Assembly: GCA_020248265.1 (NCBI GenBank)
Contig: JADCHX010000011.1
Coordinates: forward strand, 1 to 64,000
DNA: 64,000 nt
Direction: 5' to 3'
Source of the DNA: Rhodocyclaceae bacterium
Lineage (GTDB): Bacteria; Pseudomonadota; Gammaproteobacteria; Burkholderiales; CAIKXV01
The position numbers were made by a program, and so were the translations under genes. Shown piece after piece: positions 8,225-18,555 of the stretch (position 1 is the stretch's first letter; each line of letters begins with the position of its first letter). The notes under the pieces were generated by a model. That model saw nothing but the letters and a program-made list of their open reading frames with translations, did not search any database and was not told the DNA's origin.

Positions 8225-9738
8225 CAGCGGCGGCGGCCGCCGCCCATCAGCGAGCCGAGTACGCCGCGAACGAGTTGCCTGCCGATCTCCGACCCCACCT
8301 GCCGTACGACGCTCTTCATGGCGGTCTCGACCACGCCTTCGCGCGAGCGGCCGCCGGCCCCGCGGCCCCCGAGCAGATCGCCGAGCGAGCCGAGCAGCCC
8401 GCCGTCCGCCTGCGCTACCTGCCCGGCCGTGCTGCCCGTCGCCGGTGCGGCGGCATTGCCTTGCTGGAGCTTTTCGTACGCCGATTCGCGGTCCACGGCC
8501 TTCTCGTAGTGGCCGGCGACCGGCGAGTCGGCGATCACCTTGCGGCGATCGTCGGGCGTGGCCGGACCCAGTCGGGAGGAGGGCGGCAGGACGAACGCGC
8601 GCTCGGTGATCGTCGGGCTGCCTTTGGCGTCGAGGAACGACACCAGCGCCTCGCCGACCCCCAGTTCGGTGATTGCCGACGCGATGTCCAGCTTCGGGTT
8701 GGGGCGCATCGTGGTCGCGGCGGTCTTGACCGCCTTCTGGTCGCGCGGCGTGAATGCACGAAGGGCGTGCTGGACGCGGTTGCCCAGCTGGCCGAGCACC
8801 GTATCCGGGATGTCGAGCGGGTTCTGGGTGACGAAGTACACGCCGACGCCCTTGGAGCGGATCAGCCGCACCACCTGTTCGATCTTCTGCAGCAGCGCGG
8901 GCGGCGCATCGGTGAACAGCAGGTGTGCCTCGTCGAAGAAGAACACCAGCTTCGGCTTGTCCGGATCGCCGACTTCGGGCAGTTCCTCGAACAGCTCGGA
9001 CAGCAGCCAGAGCAGGAACGTCGCATAGACCTTCGGCGCGTTCATCAGCTTGTCGGCGGCCATGATGCTGATCACCCCGCGCCCCTTCGGGTCGGTCTGC
9101 ATCAGGTCGCCGATGTCGAGTGCCGGCTCGCCGAAGAACCTGTCGCCACCCTGTTCGCCGATCGACAGCAACCCGCGCTGGATCGCACCGATGCTCGCCG
9201 GCGAGATGTTGCCGTACTCGGTCTTGTACTTCGCCGCGTTGTCGCCCACATGCTGCAACATCGCGCGCAGGTCCTTCAGGTCGATCAGCAGCAGCCCGTT
9301 GTCATCGGCGATCTTGAAGGTCAGCGCGAGCACGCCTTCCTGGGTGTCGTTCAGGTTCAACATGCGCGCGATCAGCACCGGCCCCATCTCGGACACCGTT
9401 GCCCGCACCGGGTGACCCTGCTCGCCAAACACGTCCCAGAACATCACCGGGAAAGATTCGAATGCATGGCTGTCGGCGAGGCCGAGCTGCTCGGCGCGCG
9501 CCCGCAGCTTCGGGTTCCATGCACCGGTCTGAGACATGCCCGACAGGTCGCCCTTCACGTCGGCCATGAACACGGGCACGCCGGCGCGGCTGAACTGCTC
9601 GGCCAGCCGTTGCAGGGTCACCGTCTTGCCGGTGCCGGTCGCTCCGGCGATCAGGCCGTGGCGGTTGGACAGGGATGGCAGCAGGAACAGATCGGTGTCG
9701 CCCTGGACAGTCCTTGCGATCGACATCGGCTCGGCCAT
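8224..9738 (-). CDS. HerA-like ATPase, DUF853/YjgR family
   Basis: The start is placed at the ATG at 9738 ([11 protein letters not shown]), with GAGGG upstream; the open frame extends further but lacks family features. The 504-aa product has Walker A GATGTGKT (about 32-39), Walker [14 protein letters not shown] (about 263-275), and a later block [20 protein letters not shown] plus [13 protein letters not shown] typical of this HerA/FtsK-like family. A Gly/Arg-rich tail ends LMGGGRRR. The family belongs to the hexameric HerA DNA-translocase clade, but its role in bacteria is poorly defined. It is the upstream gene of a coupled pair with the EamA transporter. Confidence 0.9.
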   Translation of the reverse strand: MAEPMSIARTVQGDTDLFLLPSLSNRHGLIAGATGTGKTVTLQRLAEQFSRAGVPVFMADVKGDLSGMSQTGAWNPKLRARAEQLGLADSHAFESFPVMFWDVFGEQGHPVRATVSEMGPVLIARMLNLNDTQEGVLALTFKIADDNGLLLIDLKDLRAMLQHVGDNAAKYKTEYGNISPASIGAIQRGLLSIGEQGGDRFFGEPALDIGDLMQTDPKGRGVISIMAADKLMNAPKVYATFLLWLLSELFEELPEVGDPDKPKLVFFFDEAHLLFTDAPPALLQKIEQVVRLIRSKGVGVYFVTQNPLDIPDTVLGQLGNRVQHALRAFTPRDQKAVKTAATTMRPNPKLDIASAITELGVGEALVSFLDAKGSPTITERAFVLPPSSRLGPATPDDRRKVIADSPVAGHYEKAVDRESAYEKLQQGNAAAPATGSTAGQVAQADGGLLGSLGDLLGGRGAGGRSREGVVETAMKSVVRQVGSEIGRQLVRGVLGSLMGGGRRR

Positions 9739-9894
9739 GAAACCCTCGGGATGGATGCTGGAGACGCTCCGGAGCGTAGCACAGGGGTACGGGTGCGAAT
9801 TCCGCCGGGATGCCGTGCCGGAGTAGAATCCGCATCGGATGCGACCGGAGCCGATCGACGGCCCGCGTGCACTGCGCAAACCGAGGAGAACACC

Positions 9895-10620
9895 GTGGCC
9901 GGTCACAGCAAATGGGCCAATATCAAGCACAAGAAGGCGATCGCCGATGCCAAGAAAGGCAAGGCGATGACCCGGTGCATCCGCGAGATCACCGTCGCCG
10001 CGCGTTCCGGTGGCGGTGACCCGGACGGAAATCCGCGGCTGCGGCTGGCGATCAGCAAGGCGCGCGAGGTCAACACCCCCAAGGACACCATCGAGAACGC
10101 GATCAAGCGCGGCAGCGGTGCGCTGACCGGCGAATCGCTCGACGAGATCCGCTACGAGGGCTACGGGATCGGCGGCGCCGCTGTGATGGTCGATTGCGTG
10201 ACCAACAACAAGGTGCGCACCGTCGCCGACGTGCGCCATGCGTTCGCAAAGAATGGCGGCAACATGGGCACCGACGGCTCGGTCGCGTTCCAGTTCAAGC
10301 ACTGTGGCCAGTTCGTGTTCGCACCCGGCGCCAGCGAAGACACGGTGATGGAAGTCGGCCTCGATGCCGGCGCCGAGGACGTCACCACCAACGAGGACGG
10401 CAGCGTCGAACTGATCTGCCCGCCGGCGGAGTTCGCCGCGGTGAAGGCCGCCCTCGACGCTGCGGGCCTGAAGGCCGAGTTCGCCGAGGTGACGATGAAG
10501 CCTTTGTCCGAGACCGTGCTTGCCGGCGACGAGGGCGCGAAGATGCAGCGCCTGCTCGACGCGCTCGAGGCGCTCGACGACGTGCAGGAGGTCTACACCA
10601 CGGCGCTGGTGGAGGATTGA
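9895..10620 (+). CDS. yebC: YebC/PmpR family (TACO1-like) translation/transcription regulator
   Basis: The protein starts at GTG 9895 behind GAGGAG and reads (M)[20 protein letters not shown], the invariant YebC N-terminus. The 241-aa length is typical. Other family blocks are [50 protein letters not shown] and [15 protein letters not shown]. YebC proteins act in the cytoplasm, with reported roles in relieving ribosome stalling at proline motifs and in DNA binding. The position just ahead of ruvC is the usual one, but here an EamA gene lies between them. Confidence 0.97.
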   Translation: MAGHSKWANIKHKKAIADAKKGKAMTRCIREITVAARSGGGDPDGNPRLRLAISKAREVNTPKDTIENAIKRGSGALTGESLDEIRYEGYGIGGAAVMVDCVTNNKVRTVADVRHAFAKNGGNMGTDGSVAFQFKHCGQFVFAPGASEDTVMEVGLDAGAEDVTTNEDGSVELICPPAEFAAVKAALDAAGLKAEFAEVTMKPLSETVLAGDEGAKMQRLLDALEALDDVQEVYTTALVED

Positions 10621-11504
10621 CCGCCGGGCTGGTCCCGGCCGTCTTCGTCCTGCTCTGGAGCACCGGATTCATCGGCGCGAAGCTGGGCATGCCCCATGCC
10701 GAGCCGCTGACCTTCCTCGCCCTGCGCTTCGCGGTCGTCGGCGTGCTGCTGGGCGGCATCTGCGTCCTGGCGCGTGCGCCGTGGCCACGCAGCGCGCACG
10801 AGTACGGGCATCTCGCGGTTGCCGGCCTGCTGGTGCAGGCGGGCTACCTCGGCGGCGTGTTCACCGCCATCCACCTCGGGTTGAGCGCCGGGGCGGCCGC
10901 GCTGATCGTCGGCCTGCAGCCACTGCTCACCGCCTGCCTCGCCGGCCCCGTGCTCGGCGAGCGGATCGGCCGGCTGCAGTGGCTGGGCTTTGCGCTCGGG
11001 CTCGCCGGCGCGGTGCTGGTGCTCGGACCGAAAGCGAACGCCACGGGTGCGACGCCGGCCTCGCTCGGTTTCGCCTGCGTGGCGCTGGCGTCGATCACCG
11101 CCGGCACCGTCTACCAGAAGCGCTTCGCGTCTGGCATGGACCTGCGTACCGGGTCGCTGGTGCAGTTCGCCGCTGCCGCGCTGCTGCTGGTGCCGATCGC
11201 CTTCGCGACCGAGACGATGGACATCGACTGGACTGGCGAATTCGTGTTCGCGCTCGGCTGGCTGGCCGTGGTGCTGTCGCTCGGTGCGATCACGCTGCTG
11301 AACGTGCTGATCCGTCGCGGTGCGGCGTCCAGGGTCGCCAGCCTGTTCTACCTGACCCCCGGCACGACGGCGATCATTGCCTGGGCCGTGTTCGGCGAGA
11401 CGCTGGCTGGGTCGGGGATCGCCGGGCTGGTCGTCGCCGCGGTCGGCGTCGCGCTGGTGAATGCGGGTGCCCCGGCACCGCCGCGCGCTACACTAACGCG
11501 GTGA
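10617..11504 (+). CDS. EamA-family transporter inserted between yebC and ruvC
   Basis: This 295-aa protein is a ten-helix DMT transporter with two EamA repeats ([18 protein letters not shown] at the start; [16 protein letters not shown] in the second repeat). The start is uncertain. TTG at 10617 gives [15 protein letters not shown], the usual beginning, and overlaps the yebC stop by 4 nt, but the GGAGG at 10611-10615 is unusually close. Its own stop overlaps the ruvC GTG by 4 nt, so it is embedded in the operon. The substrate is unknown. The family usually lies elsewhere, so its place between yebC and ruvC is atypical. Confidence 0.85.
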   Translation: MTAGLVPAVFVLLWSTGFIGAKLGMPHAEPLTFLALRFAVVGVLLGGICVLARAPWPRSAHEYGHLAVAGLLVQAGYLGGVFTAIHLGLSAGAAALIVGLQPLLTACLAGPVLGERIGRLQWLGFALGLAGAVLVLGPKANATGATPASLGFACVALASITAGTVYQKRFASGMDLRTGSLVQFAAAALLLVPIAFATETMDIDWTGEFVFALGWLAVVLSLGAITLLNVLIRRGAASRVASLFYLTPGTTAIIAWAVFGETLAGSGIAGLVVAAVGVALVNAGAPAPPRATLTR

Positions 11505-12106
11505 CTTCCCCGATCAGCGCGCGCAGCCAGCCGACCCGGCGCATCCTGGGCATCGATCCCGGGCTGCGGCGCACCGGCTTCGGCATCATCGAGGTGCGCG
11601 GCCAGTCGCTGACCTATGTCACCTCCGGTCTGGTGCGCGTGCCGCCGGGCGACCTGCCCGAGCGGCTGAAGGCCATCCTCGACTGCCTCGGGCAGGTGAT
11701 CGTGAGCCATGCACCGGTGCAGGCGGCCATCGAGAAGGTGTTCGTCAACGTGAATCCGCAGTCGACGCTGCTGCTCGGACAGGCGCGCGGTGCCGCGATC
11801 TGCGCGGCCGTCGCGCACGACCTGCCGGTGTCCGAGTACACCGCGCAGCAGGTGAAGCAGGCGGTCGCCGGCAACGGCCAGGCGAACAAGTCGCAGGTCC
11901 AGCAGATGGTGCGCCGGCTGCTGTCGCTGCCGGCGGACCCTTCGCCGGACGCGGCCGATGCGCTGGCCTGTGCGATCTGCCATGCCCATGGCGGACAGGG
12001 CATGGCGGGGCTTTCCACCGCCGGCTTCCGGATGCGCCGCGGCAGGCTGGTATCGGCCGCCGACCTGCTGAAGGCCGGTGGCGTTATCGCCGGGGCGATC
12101 GAATGA
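11501..12106 (+). CDS. ruvC: Crossover junction endodeoxyribonuclease RuvC
   Basis: RuvC resolves Holliday junctions after RuvAB branch migration. The 201-aa product starts at GTG 11501 (overlapping the EamA stop) and has [12 protein letters not shown] with catalytic Asp19, [12 protein letters not shown] with Glu78, and [16 protein letters not shown] with the two C-terminal acidic residues, so all four catalytic positions are present. The first 13 residues are an extra N-terminal extension compared with most RuvC proteins. The stop overlaps the ruvA start (ATGA). Confidence 0.97.
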   Translation: MTSPISARSQPTRRILGIDPGLRRTGFGIIEVRGQSLTYVTSGLVRVPPGDLPERLKAILDCLGQVIVSHAPVQAAIEKVFVNVNPQSTLLLGQARGAAICAAVAHDLPVSEYTAQQVKQAVAGNGQANKSQVQQMVRRLLSLPADPSPDAADALACAICHAHGGQGMAGLSTAGFRMRRGRLVSAADLLKAGGVIAGAIE

Positions 12107-12690
12107 TCGGGCGGCTGACAGGGATCCTGCGCGAGAAGAACCCGCCGCAGGTACTGCTCGATGTCGGCGGCGTCGGCTACGAGGTCGACGTGCCGATGAG
12201 CACGTTCTACTCGCTGCCTCGCATCGGCGACACGGTCACCCTGTGCACGCACCTGGCGATCCGCGAGGATGCCCACCTGCTCTACGGGTTTGCCACCGAA
12301 CGGGAGCGCCATGCATTCCGCGCGCTGATCCGCATCAGCGGCGTCGGTGCGAAGACCGCGCTTGCCCTGCTCTCGGGCATGGATGTCGACGGGCTGGCGG
12401 AGGCCGTCGTGCTGCAGGAGACCGCGCGCCTGACCCGGGTTCCCGGTATCGGCAAGAAGACCGCCGAGCGCCTGTTGCTGGAACTCAAGGGCAAGCTGGG
12501 CGACGCGCTGCCCGGGGTGCCGGGGGCAGGGGCGCCGGTCGAACGCAGCGATGCGAACGATGTGCTCAACGCCCTGCTTGCGCTGGGCTACAGCGACAAG
12601 GAGGCGATGTTCGCGGTGAAGCAGGTGCCCCCGGGCACCGCAGTCGGCGATGGCATCCGGGTTGCGTTGAAGGTGCTCTCGAAGGGGTGA
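12103..12690 (+). CDS. ruvA: Holliday junction branch migration protein RuvA
   Basis: The 195-aa protein starts [28 protein letters not shown], the standard RuvA N-terminal OB fold. The two helix-hairpin-helix motifs are in [20 protein letters not shown] and [20 protein letters not shown]. The C-terminal domain III ([18 protein letters not shown]) contacts RuvB. RuvA tetramers hold the junction open and load RuvB. The gene overlaps ruvC by 4 nt and is separated from ruvB by about 100 bp. Confidence 0.98.
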   Translation: MIGRLTGILREKNPPQVLLDVGGVGYEVDVPMSTFYSLPRIGDTVTLCTHLAIREDAHLLYGFATERERHAFRALIRISGVGAKTALALLSGMDVDGLAEAVVLQETARLTRVPGIGKKTAERLLLELKGKLGDALPGVPGAGAPVERSDANDVLNALLALGYSDKEAMFAVKQVPPGTAVGDGIRVALKVLSKG

Positions 12691-12792
12691 GGGCAGCGCA
12701 TGGGCTGCGTGCCACCGTCGCCTTTGGCGACGTCTCGCGCGGATGCGCGCTTTGGCGCGATAATCGTGGCCCCACTCTGACCGAAGCTCCGG

Positions 12793-13825
<1,033 letters not shown>

Positions 13826-13839
<14 letters not shown>

Positions 13840-14335
13840 GGGCTTGCCGGTGGCTGCGCCGGCTCCGATCGCCGACACCCCGCGCCGCTTCCGGCTGCCG
13901 GTACGTGTCTACTACCAGGATACCGATGCCGGCGGCGTCGTGTTCCATGCCTCGTACCTGAGCTTCCTCGAGCGGGCGCGTACCGAGCTCCTGCGTTCGA
14001 TCGGCTTCGATATCGGCCGTCTCGCAGCCGAGGGCGTGCTGTTCGCGCTGCACCGGCTCGAGATGGCGTTCCTCAGGCCGGCGCGGCTCGACGATGCGCT
14101 CGTGGTCACGGCCGCGGTCGGCCAACTCGGACGCACGTCCGCTCGCTTCGTGCAGACGGTCGAGCTGGCCGATGGCGCGATCGCGACGCAGGCCACGCTG
14201 TCCCTCGTGTGCGTATCGGCGACACGCTTCCGGCCCATGGGCATTCCGGAACCGCTGCGCGTGGCGCTCGAATCATGGACACTCCCCACCGGCGATGGCA
14301 CCGCAACGAATGACGGAGCGAAATCGACAGGATGA
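13826..14335 (+). CDS. ybgC: Tol-Pal system-associated acyl-CoA thioesterase YbgC
   Basis: YbgC is a hot-dog-fold acyl-CoA thioesterase and the usual first gene of tol-pal operons. The 169-aa protein has the signature [18 protein letters not shown] (about 29-46), including the catalytic Asp, then [16 protein letters not shown]. The start ATG lies inside the end of ruvB (14-nt overlap) and the stop overlaps the tolQ start (ATGA). An N-terminal extension of about 20 residues (Pro/Ala-rich) and a C-terminal tail of about 20 residues exceed the minimal domain. Confidence 0.95.
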
Positions 14336-15006
14336 ACGTGACCCAGGACATGTCGGTATGGGGGCTGGTCTCGCACGCCAGCCTCTTCGTGCAGCTGGTG
14401 ATGCTCGGGCTGCTGCTCGCATCGCTGCTTTCATGGTGGTACATCTTCCGCAAGGCATTCGCGCTGCGCCAGGCCAAGGCGGACACCGAAGCGTTCGAGC
14501 GCGACTTCTGGAGCGGCGGCGACCTGAACAGCCTGTACCAGGCAGCCGCTGCGGCCAAGCATCGTGCCGGCAGCCTCGAGCGCATCTTCGAAGCCGGTTT
14601 CCGCGAATTCAGCAAGGTGAAGCGCCCGCCGGGGGCCGATCGCAGCGCGGCCATCGACGGCACGCGGCGCGCGATGAGCGCGACCTACCAGCGCGAAATG
14701 GACGTGCTCGAAGACCATCTCGCGTTCCTCGCCTCGGTCGGGTCTGTCGCGCCGTATATCGGGCTGCTCGGCACGGTCTGGGGCATCATGCATGCGTTCA
14801 TGGGTCTTTCGACGGTGGCGCAGGCGACGCTGTCGCTGGTTGCCCCGGGCATCGCCGAGGCACTGATCGCCACTGCGATGGGCCTGTTCGCGGCCATCCC
14901 GGCGGTGCTCGCATACAACCGCTTCAGCTACGATATCGACCGGCTCGCGGTACGCTTCGAGAGCTTCATGGAAGAGTTCACCAACATCATGCAGCGGCAG
15001 GGCTGA
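14332..15006 (+). CDS. tolQ: Tol-Pal system proton channel subunit TolQ
   Basis: TolQ is the ExbB/MotA-like inner-membrane protein that forms the proton channel with TolR and powers TolA. The 224-aa protein has three membrane helices: LFVQLVMLGLLLASLLSWW (about 15-35), then SVAPYIGLLGTVWGIMHAF and ALIATAMGLFAAIPAVLAY, with the channel Thr region between. It starts within the ybgC stop codon. The stop is 28 nt before tolR. Confidence 0.97.
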   Translation: MNVTQDMSVWGLVSHASLFVQLVMLGLLLASLLSWWYIFRKAFALRQAKADTEAFERDFWSGGDLNSLYQAAAAAKHRAGSLERIFEAGFREFSKVKRPPGADRSAAIDGTRRAMSATYQREMDVLEDHLAFLASVGSVAPYIGLLGTVWGIMHAFMGLSTVAQATLSLVAPGIAEALIATAMGLFAAIPAVLAYNRFSYDIDRLAVRFESFMEEFTNIMQRQG

Positions 15007-15034
15007 GCATGGCCTGCCTCCGGGGTGCAGCGCG

Positions 15035-15466
15035 ATGAGCACTTCGATCCGCAAGCGGCGGCCGCGTCGCATGATGAACCAGATCAACGTCGTGCCCTAT
15101 CTCGACGTGCTGCTGGTGCTGCTGGTGATCTTCATGGTGACCGCGCCGCTGACCAATCCCGGGCAGATCGAACTGCCTTCCGTCGGGCAGTCGCTGACGG
15201 CGCCGGTGCTGCCGATCGAGGTGACGATCAACGCCGACCGCGCGCTCGCGGTGCGCGACCGGGCGCAGGGCGGGCCGGAGCGTGAACTGTCGAAGGCCGA
15301 ACTGGTGAAGTTCATCCAGGGGCTGCAGTCGAGCGCGCCCGACCGGCCGGTGGTGATCGCGGCGGACAAGGCCGTGCGCTACGAGGCGGTGCTCGAGGTG
15401 ATGGATCTGCTGCAGCAGAACCAGGTGAAGCGGGTGGGCCTGCTCGCCATGCCGCGCACGCCCTGA
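15035..15466 (+). CDS. tolR: Tol-Pal system protein TolR (ExbD family)
   Basis: This 143-aa protein has a basic N-terminus (RKRRPRR), a single membrane helix NVVPYLDVLLVLLVIFMVTA (about 18-37) carrying the conserved proton-path Asp, and a periplasmic domain ending with YEAVLEVMDLLQQNQVKRVGL. TolR works with TolQ to convert proton flow into TolA movement. It starts 28 nt after tolQ. Confidence 0.97.
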   Translation: MSTSIRKRRPRRMMNQINVVPYLDVLLVLLVIFMVTAPLTNPGQIELPSVGQSLTAPVLPIEVTINADRALAVRDRAQGGPERELSKAELVKFIQGLQSSAPDRPVVIAADKAVRYEAVLEVMDLLQQNQVKRVGLLAMPRTP

Positions 15467-15542
15467 GGCCGATGGCGATGACCTGTAGCCGGGCTTGGCG
15501 TGAGGCATGGCATATCGCGCGGGTCCGGCGAGCGGGGGTGGC

Positions 15543-16412
15543 ATGGCCCCGCTGATCCGCGCCGGTGTGGCGCATCCGCTGCCGTCCGCTCGCGGAGAGC
15601 CGCGGGCAGTGCTCGCGGGCGTGCTGGCGCTGCTCGTGCACCTGGTGGCCGTGGTCGCGCTGACCTACGGGTTCCACATCCAGACCCGGCGCAACGAACC
15701 GGTCTCCGCCGAGTTGTGGTCGGCGCTGCCGCCGCCCGTGCCTGCGCCGGCCGAACCCGAGCCGGCTTCGGAGCCGTTGGCGGCGCCGAAGCCGTTGCCC
15801 CGACCCGAGCCGAAGCCGGTGCCGAAACCGCCGCCCGAACCGAAGGAAGCGCCGGTCAAGGCCCAGGCCAGGGCCGACATCGAGCTCAAGGCGAAGGAGG
15901 CGGCGAAGGCAAAGCAGGCCGAGGACGAACGGCGCAGGCTCGATGAGGCGAAGCAGCGCGAGGCTGAGAAGGCGAAGGCGCAGGCCGACGCAAAGGCAAA
16001 GGCACAGGCACAGGCAGACGCCAGGGCGCAGAAAGAGGCGCTTGCCAAGCAGGCAGAGGCTGATCGCATCCGGCGCGAACAGGACGAGCTCACGCGGCGT
16101 GCGGCCGAGGCTGCGGCGAGTGCCCAGGCCAAGGTGCTTGCATCGCACATCGACAAGATCCGGGGCAAGGTGCGCCGCTTCATCGTCGAACCGCCCGGCG
16201 TGCCTCCGAACGCGACGGCCGAGTTCGACGTGGTGCTGATCCCCGGTGGCGACGTGCTGTCGGTGAAGCTGCGCCGTTCCAGCGGCAATACGCTGTATGA
16301 CGAGGCCGTGGAGCGCGCGATCATGCGTGCGCAGCCGCTGCCGATTCCGCCCGAGCCCCAGTTGTTTCCGCAGTTCCGTACACTGCTGCTGCAGTTCAGG
16401 CCCCAGGAGTGA
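15543..16412 (+). CDS. tolA: Cell envelope integrity protein TolA
   Basis: TolA spans the periplasm and links TolQR to Pal/TolB. I place the start at ATG 15543 (MAPLIRAG), which has a GCGGGGG ribosome site; an in-frame ATG at 15507 adds 12 residues. The protein has an N-terminal anchor (LAGVLALLVHLVAVVALTY), a Pro-rich segment (about residues 60-105), a long Ala/Lys/Glu helix (about 108-200) and a C-terminal TonB-like domain (IPGGDVLSVKLRRSSG, YDEAVERAIMRAQPLPIP). It lies between tolR and tolB and completes the motor. Confidence 0.93.
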   Translation: MAPLIRAGVAHPLPSARGEPRAVLAGVLALLVHLVAVVALTYGFHIQTRRNEPVSAELWSALPPPVPAPAEPEPASEPLAAPKPLPRPEPKPVPKPPPEPKEAPVKAQARADIELKAKEAAKAKQAEDERRRLDEAKQREAEKAKAQADAKAKAQAQADARAQKEALAKQAEADRIRREQDELTRRAAEAAASAQAKVLASHIDKIRGKVRRFIVEPPGVPPNATAEFDVVLIPGGDVLSVKLRRSSGNTLYDEAVERAIMRAQPLPIPPEPQLFPQFRTLLLQFRPQE

Positions 16413-16510
16413 GCCGTCGTGGATTTTTTTCGCCGCTCCTGACCCCGCAGGCCACCTTCGGCCGTTCAATGCCTGCAGTCACGCTAGACTTCTCTCCCAT
16501 GCACATACCG

Positions 16511-17860
16511 ATGGTTTCAAGAAAGGCGCACCCCGCCGCGCCCCGGCTGCGCCTTCCGTCGCCGATCGTCCGGGCCTTCCTGTCGCTGCTCGCGGCGCTG
16601 CTGGTGCTGCTGCAGCCTGTGCTGGCACCTTCGGCATTCGCCCAGCTCAAGATCGAGATCACCGGCGCCGGCGCCAGCCAGTCGCCGATCGCCATCGTGC
16701 CGTTCGCGGGCGAGGACCGGCTGGCGCAGGCGCTGACGCCGGTGATCATCGCCAACCTGCAGCGCAGCGGCCTGTTCCGGCTGATCGACGCGCAGGACAT
16801 CCGGCCGCTTCCGGTGCAGCCTTCCGATCTCCGGTATCCCGACTTCAGTTCACGGGGCGCCGATGCGGTGGTGATCGGTTCGACCAGCCCGCTGCCCGAT
16901 GGGCGGGTGGAGGTGCGCTTCCGCCTGATGGATGTCGCGAAGCAGTCGCAACTCGCCGGCTTCAGCTACACGGTGAACCCGGGGCAGTTGCGCCTGACCG
17001 CGCACCGTATCTCGGACGCGATCTACGAGCGGCTGACCGGCGATGTCGGCGTTTTCAGCACCAAGATCACCTATGTCGAGCGGCAGGCCAACCGGTTCGA
17101 ACTGAAGATCGCCGATGCCGACGGGTCCAACGCGCAGACGGTGCTCGCATCGAGCGAGCCGATCATCTCGCCCAAGTGGTCGCCCGACGGCACCCGCATC
17201 GCCTACGTGTCGTTCGAGCGCAAGAAGCCGATCATCTACGTGCAGTCTCTGATCAACGGCTCGCGCATCGTGCTGGCGAACTTCCGCGGCAGCAACAGCG
17301 CGCCAGCCTGGTCGCCCGACGGTAACCGGCTCGCGGTAGTGCTGACCCGCGACGGGCCGTCGCAGGTATACCTGATCGATGCGGATGGCTCGAATCTCCA
17401 GCGTCTCACCAAGTCCAACGCGATCGACACCGAGCCGGCGTTCACCCCCGACGGGCGTTCGATCCTGTTCACCTCCGACCGTGGCGGCAGCCCGCAGATC
17501 TATCGCGTCCCGGCTGGCGGCGGCGAGGTGGAGCGGCTGACCTTCGAAGGAACCTATAACGTGTCGCCGCGGGTGAGTCCCGACGGACGCAGCTTCACGT
17601 TCGTGCAGCGCGCCGGCGGCCGCTTCAACATCGCCATCCAGGATTTCGCCACGCGCCAGGTGCAGGTCCTGACGGATACCGCTGTCGACGAGTCGCCCAG
17701 TTTTGCCCCTAATGGCCGCATCATCCTCTACGCAACCGAGGTCAGGGGGCGTGGTATCTTGGCTGCAGTGTCCAGTGACGGACGCGTGCGGCAGCGGCTG
17801 TCTGCAGGCTCGAGCGACGTGCGCGAGCCTGCATGGGGTCCCCTGTTGAAGGCACAGTGA
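16511..17860 (+). CDS. tolB: Tol-Pal system beta-propeller protein TolB
   Basis: TolB is the periplasmic component that binds Pal and TolA. From ATG 16511 the product is about 449 aa with a signal peptide (hydrophobic IVRAFLSLLAALLVLLQPVL, cleavage after AFA, mature QLKIEITG). An N-terminal alpha/beta domain follows (IAIVPFAGEDRLAQALTPVI) and then WD40-like TolB repeats such as ISPKWSPDGTRIAYVSFE, APAWSPDGNRLAVVLT and PAFTPDGRSILFTSD. The start is uncertain: the frame opens at GTG 16409, overlapping the tolA stop, with further ATGs at 16469 and 16499, and none has a clear ribosome site. The signal-peptide layout favours 16499 or 16511. Confidence 0.94.
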   Translation: MVSRKAHPAAPRLRLPSPIVRAFLSLLAALLVLLQPVLAPSAFAQLKIEITGAGASQSPIAIVPFAGEDRLAQALTPVIIANLQRSGLFRLIDAQDIRPLPVQPSDLRYPDFSSRGADAVVIGSTSPLPDGRVEVRFRLMDVAKQSQLAGFSYTVNPGQLRLTAHRISDAIYERLTGDVGVFSTKITYVERQANRFELKIADADGSNAQTVLASSEPIISPKWSPDGTRIAYVSFERKKPIIYVQSLINGSRIVLANFRGSNSAPAWSPDGNRLAVVLTRDGPSQVYLIDADGSNLQRLTKSNAIDTEPAFTPDGRSILFTSDRGGSPQIYRVPAGGGEVERLTFEGTYNVSPRVSPDGRSFTFVQRAGGRFNIAIQDFATRQVQVLTDTAVDESPSFAPNGRIILYATEVRGRGILAAVSSDGRVRQRLSAGSSDVREPAWGPLLKAQ

Positions 17861-17871
17861 AAGGGAAGACG

Positions 17872-18555
17872 ATGACTGAACTGTCGATGCAACCCAGCGC
17901 GGATCCGTCCGCCACCCGTCGCGTGCCGGGCCTGCCGTGCACCGGCCCTCGCGCCGCCTGGGTCGGCCTGCTGTGCCTGGCCGTGCTGGGCGGATGCTCG
18001 TCGACGCCGGGGTCCGAACAGTCGTCCGCGGAGGTCGAGTCGCGTACGATCGGCGAACAGGGTGCGTTGAGCAAGCCTGCGACCGATGCATTGCCGAAGG
18101 CGCCGGTCGGCCAGCCTCCGATCAGCAGCGCGCCGATCGCAATCGACCAGACGCCGTCCGGCCAGTTGCCCGCTGTGCTGAGCGATCCGAAGAGCCTGCT
18201 GTCGCGGCGCAGCGTCTTCTTCGAGTACGACAGCAACGTGGTGCGCGACGAGTTCCGCCCGATGATCCAGGCGCACGCCCGTTTCCTGCTCGACAACCCG
18301 AAGTTGCGGGTGACGATCCAGGGCAACACCGACGAACGCGGCAGCCGCGAGTACAACCTCGCCCTCGGCCAGCGCCGGGCCGACGCCGTCCGCCAGGCGA
18401 TGTCCGTGCTGGGCGTGACCGAACGCCAGATGGAGCCGGTCAGCCTCGGCGAAGAGCGTCCGCGTGCGAGCGGCAGCACCGAAGCGGCCTATGCCGAGAA
18501 TCGCCGCGCCGACATCCTGTACGACGGCGAAGACAAGCTTCCGGCCGGCAAGTGA
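17872..18555 (+). CDS. pal: Peptidoglycan-associated lipoprotein Pal
   Basis: Pal anchors the outer membrane to peptidoglycan. The start is ATG 17872 behind AGGGAAG. The 227-aa product has a lipoprotein signal with lipobox LGGC (in VLGGCSSTPG), a variable linker, and a C-terminal OmpA-like domain with RSVFFEYDSNVVRDEF and the peptidoglycan-binding stretch IQGNTDERGSREYNLALGQ. Leading residues before the hydrophobic part are longer than usual. The stop overlaps the probable cpoB GTG start. Confidence 0.96.
   Translation: MTELSMQPSADPSATRRVPGLPCTGPRAAWVGLLCLAVLGGCSSTPGSEQSSAEVESRTIGEQGALSKPATDALPKAPVGQPPISSAPIAIDQTPSGQLPAVLSDPKSLLSRRSVFFEYDSNVVRDEFRPMIQAHARFLLDNPKLRVTIQGNTDERGSREYNLALGQRRADAVRQAMSVLGVTERQMEPVSLGEERPRASGSTEAAYAENRRADILYDGEDKLPAGK

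Noticed and set aside
9739-10302. N-terminal extension of the HerA-like protein to 692 codons
   Set aside because: The upstream part is antisense to yebC and lacks features; the ATG at 9738 has a ribosome site and matches the family N-terminus.
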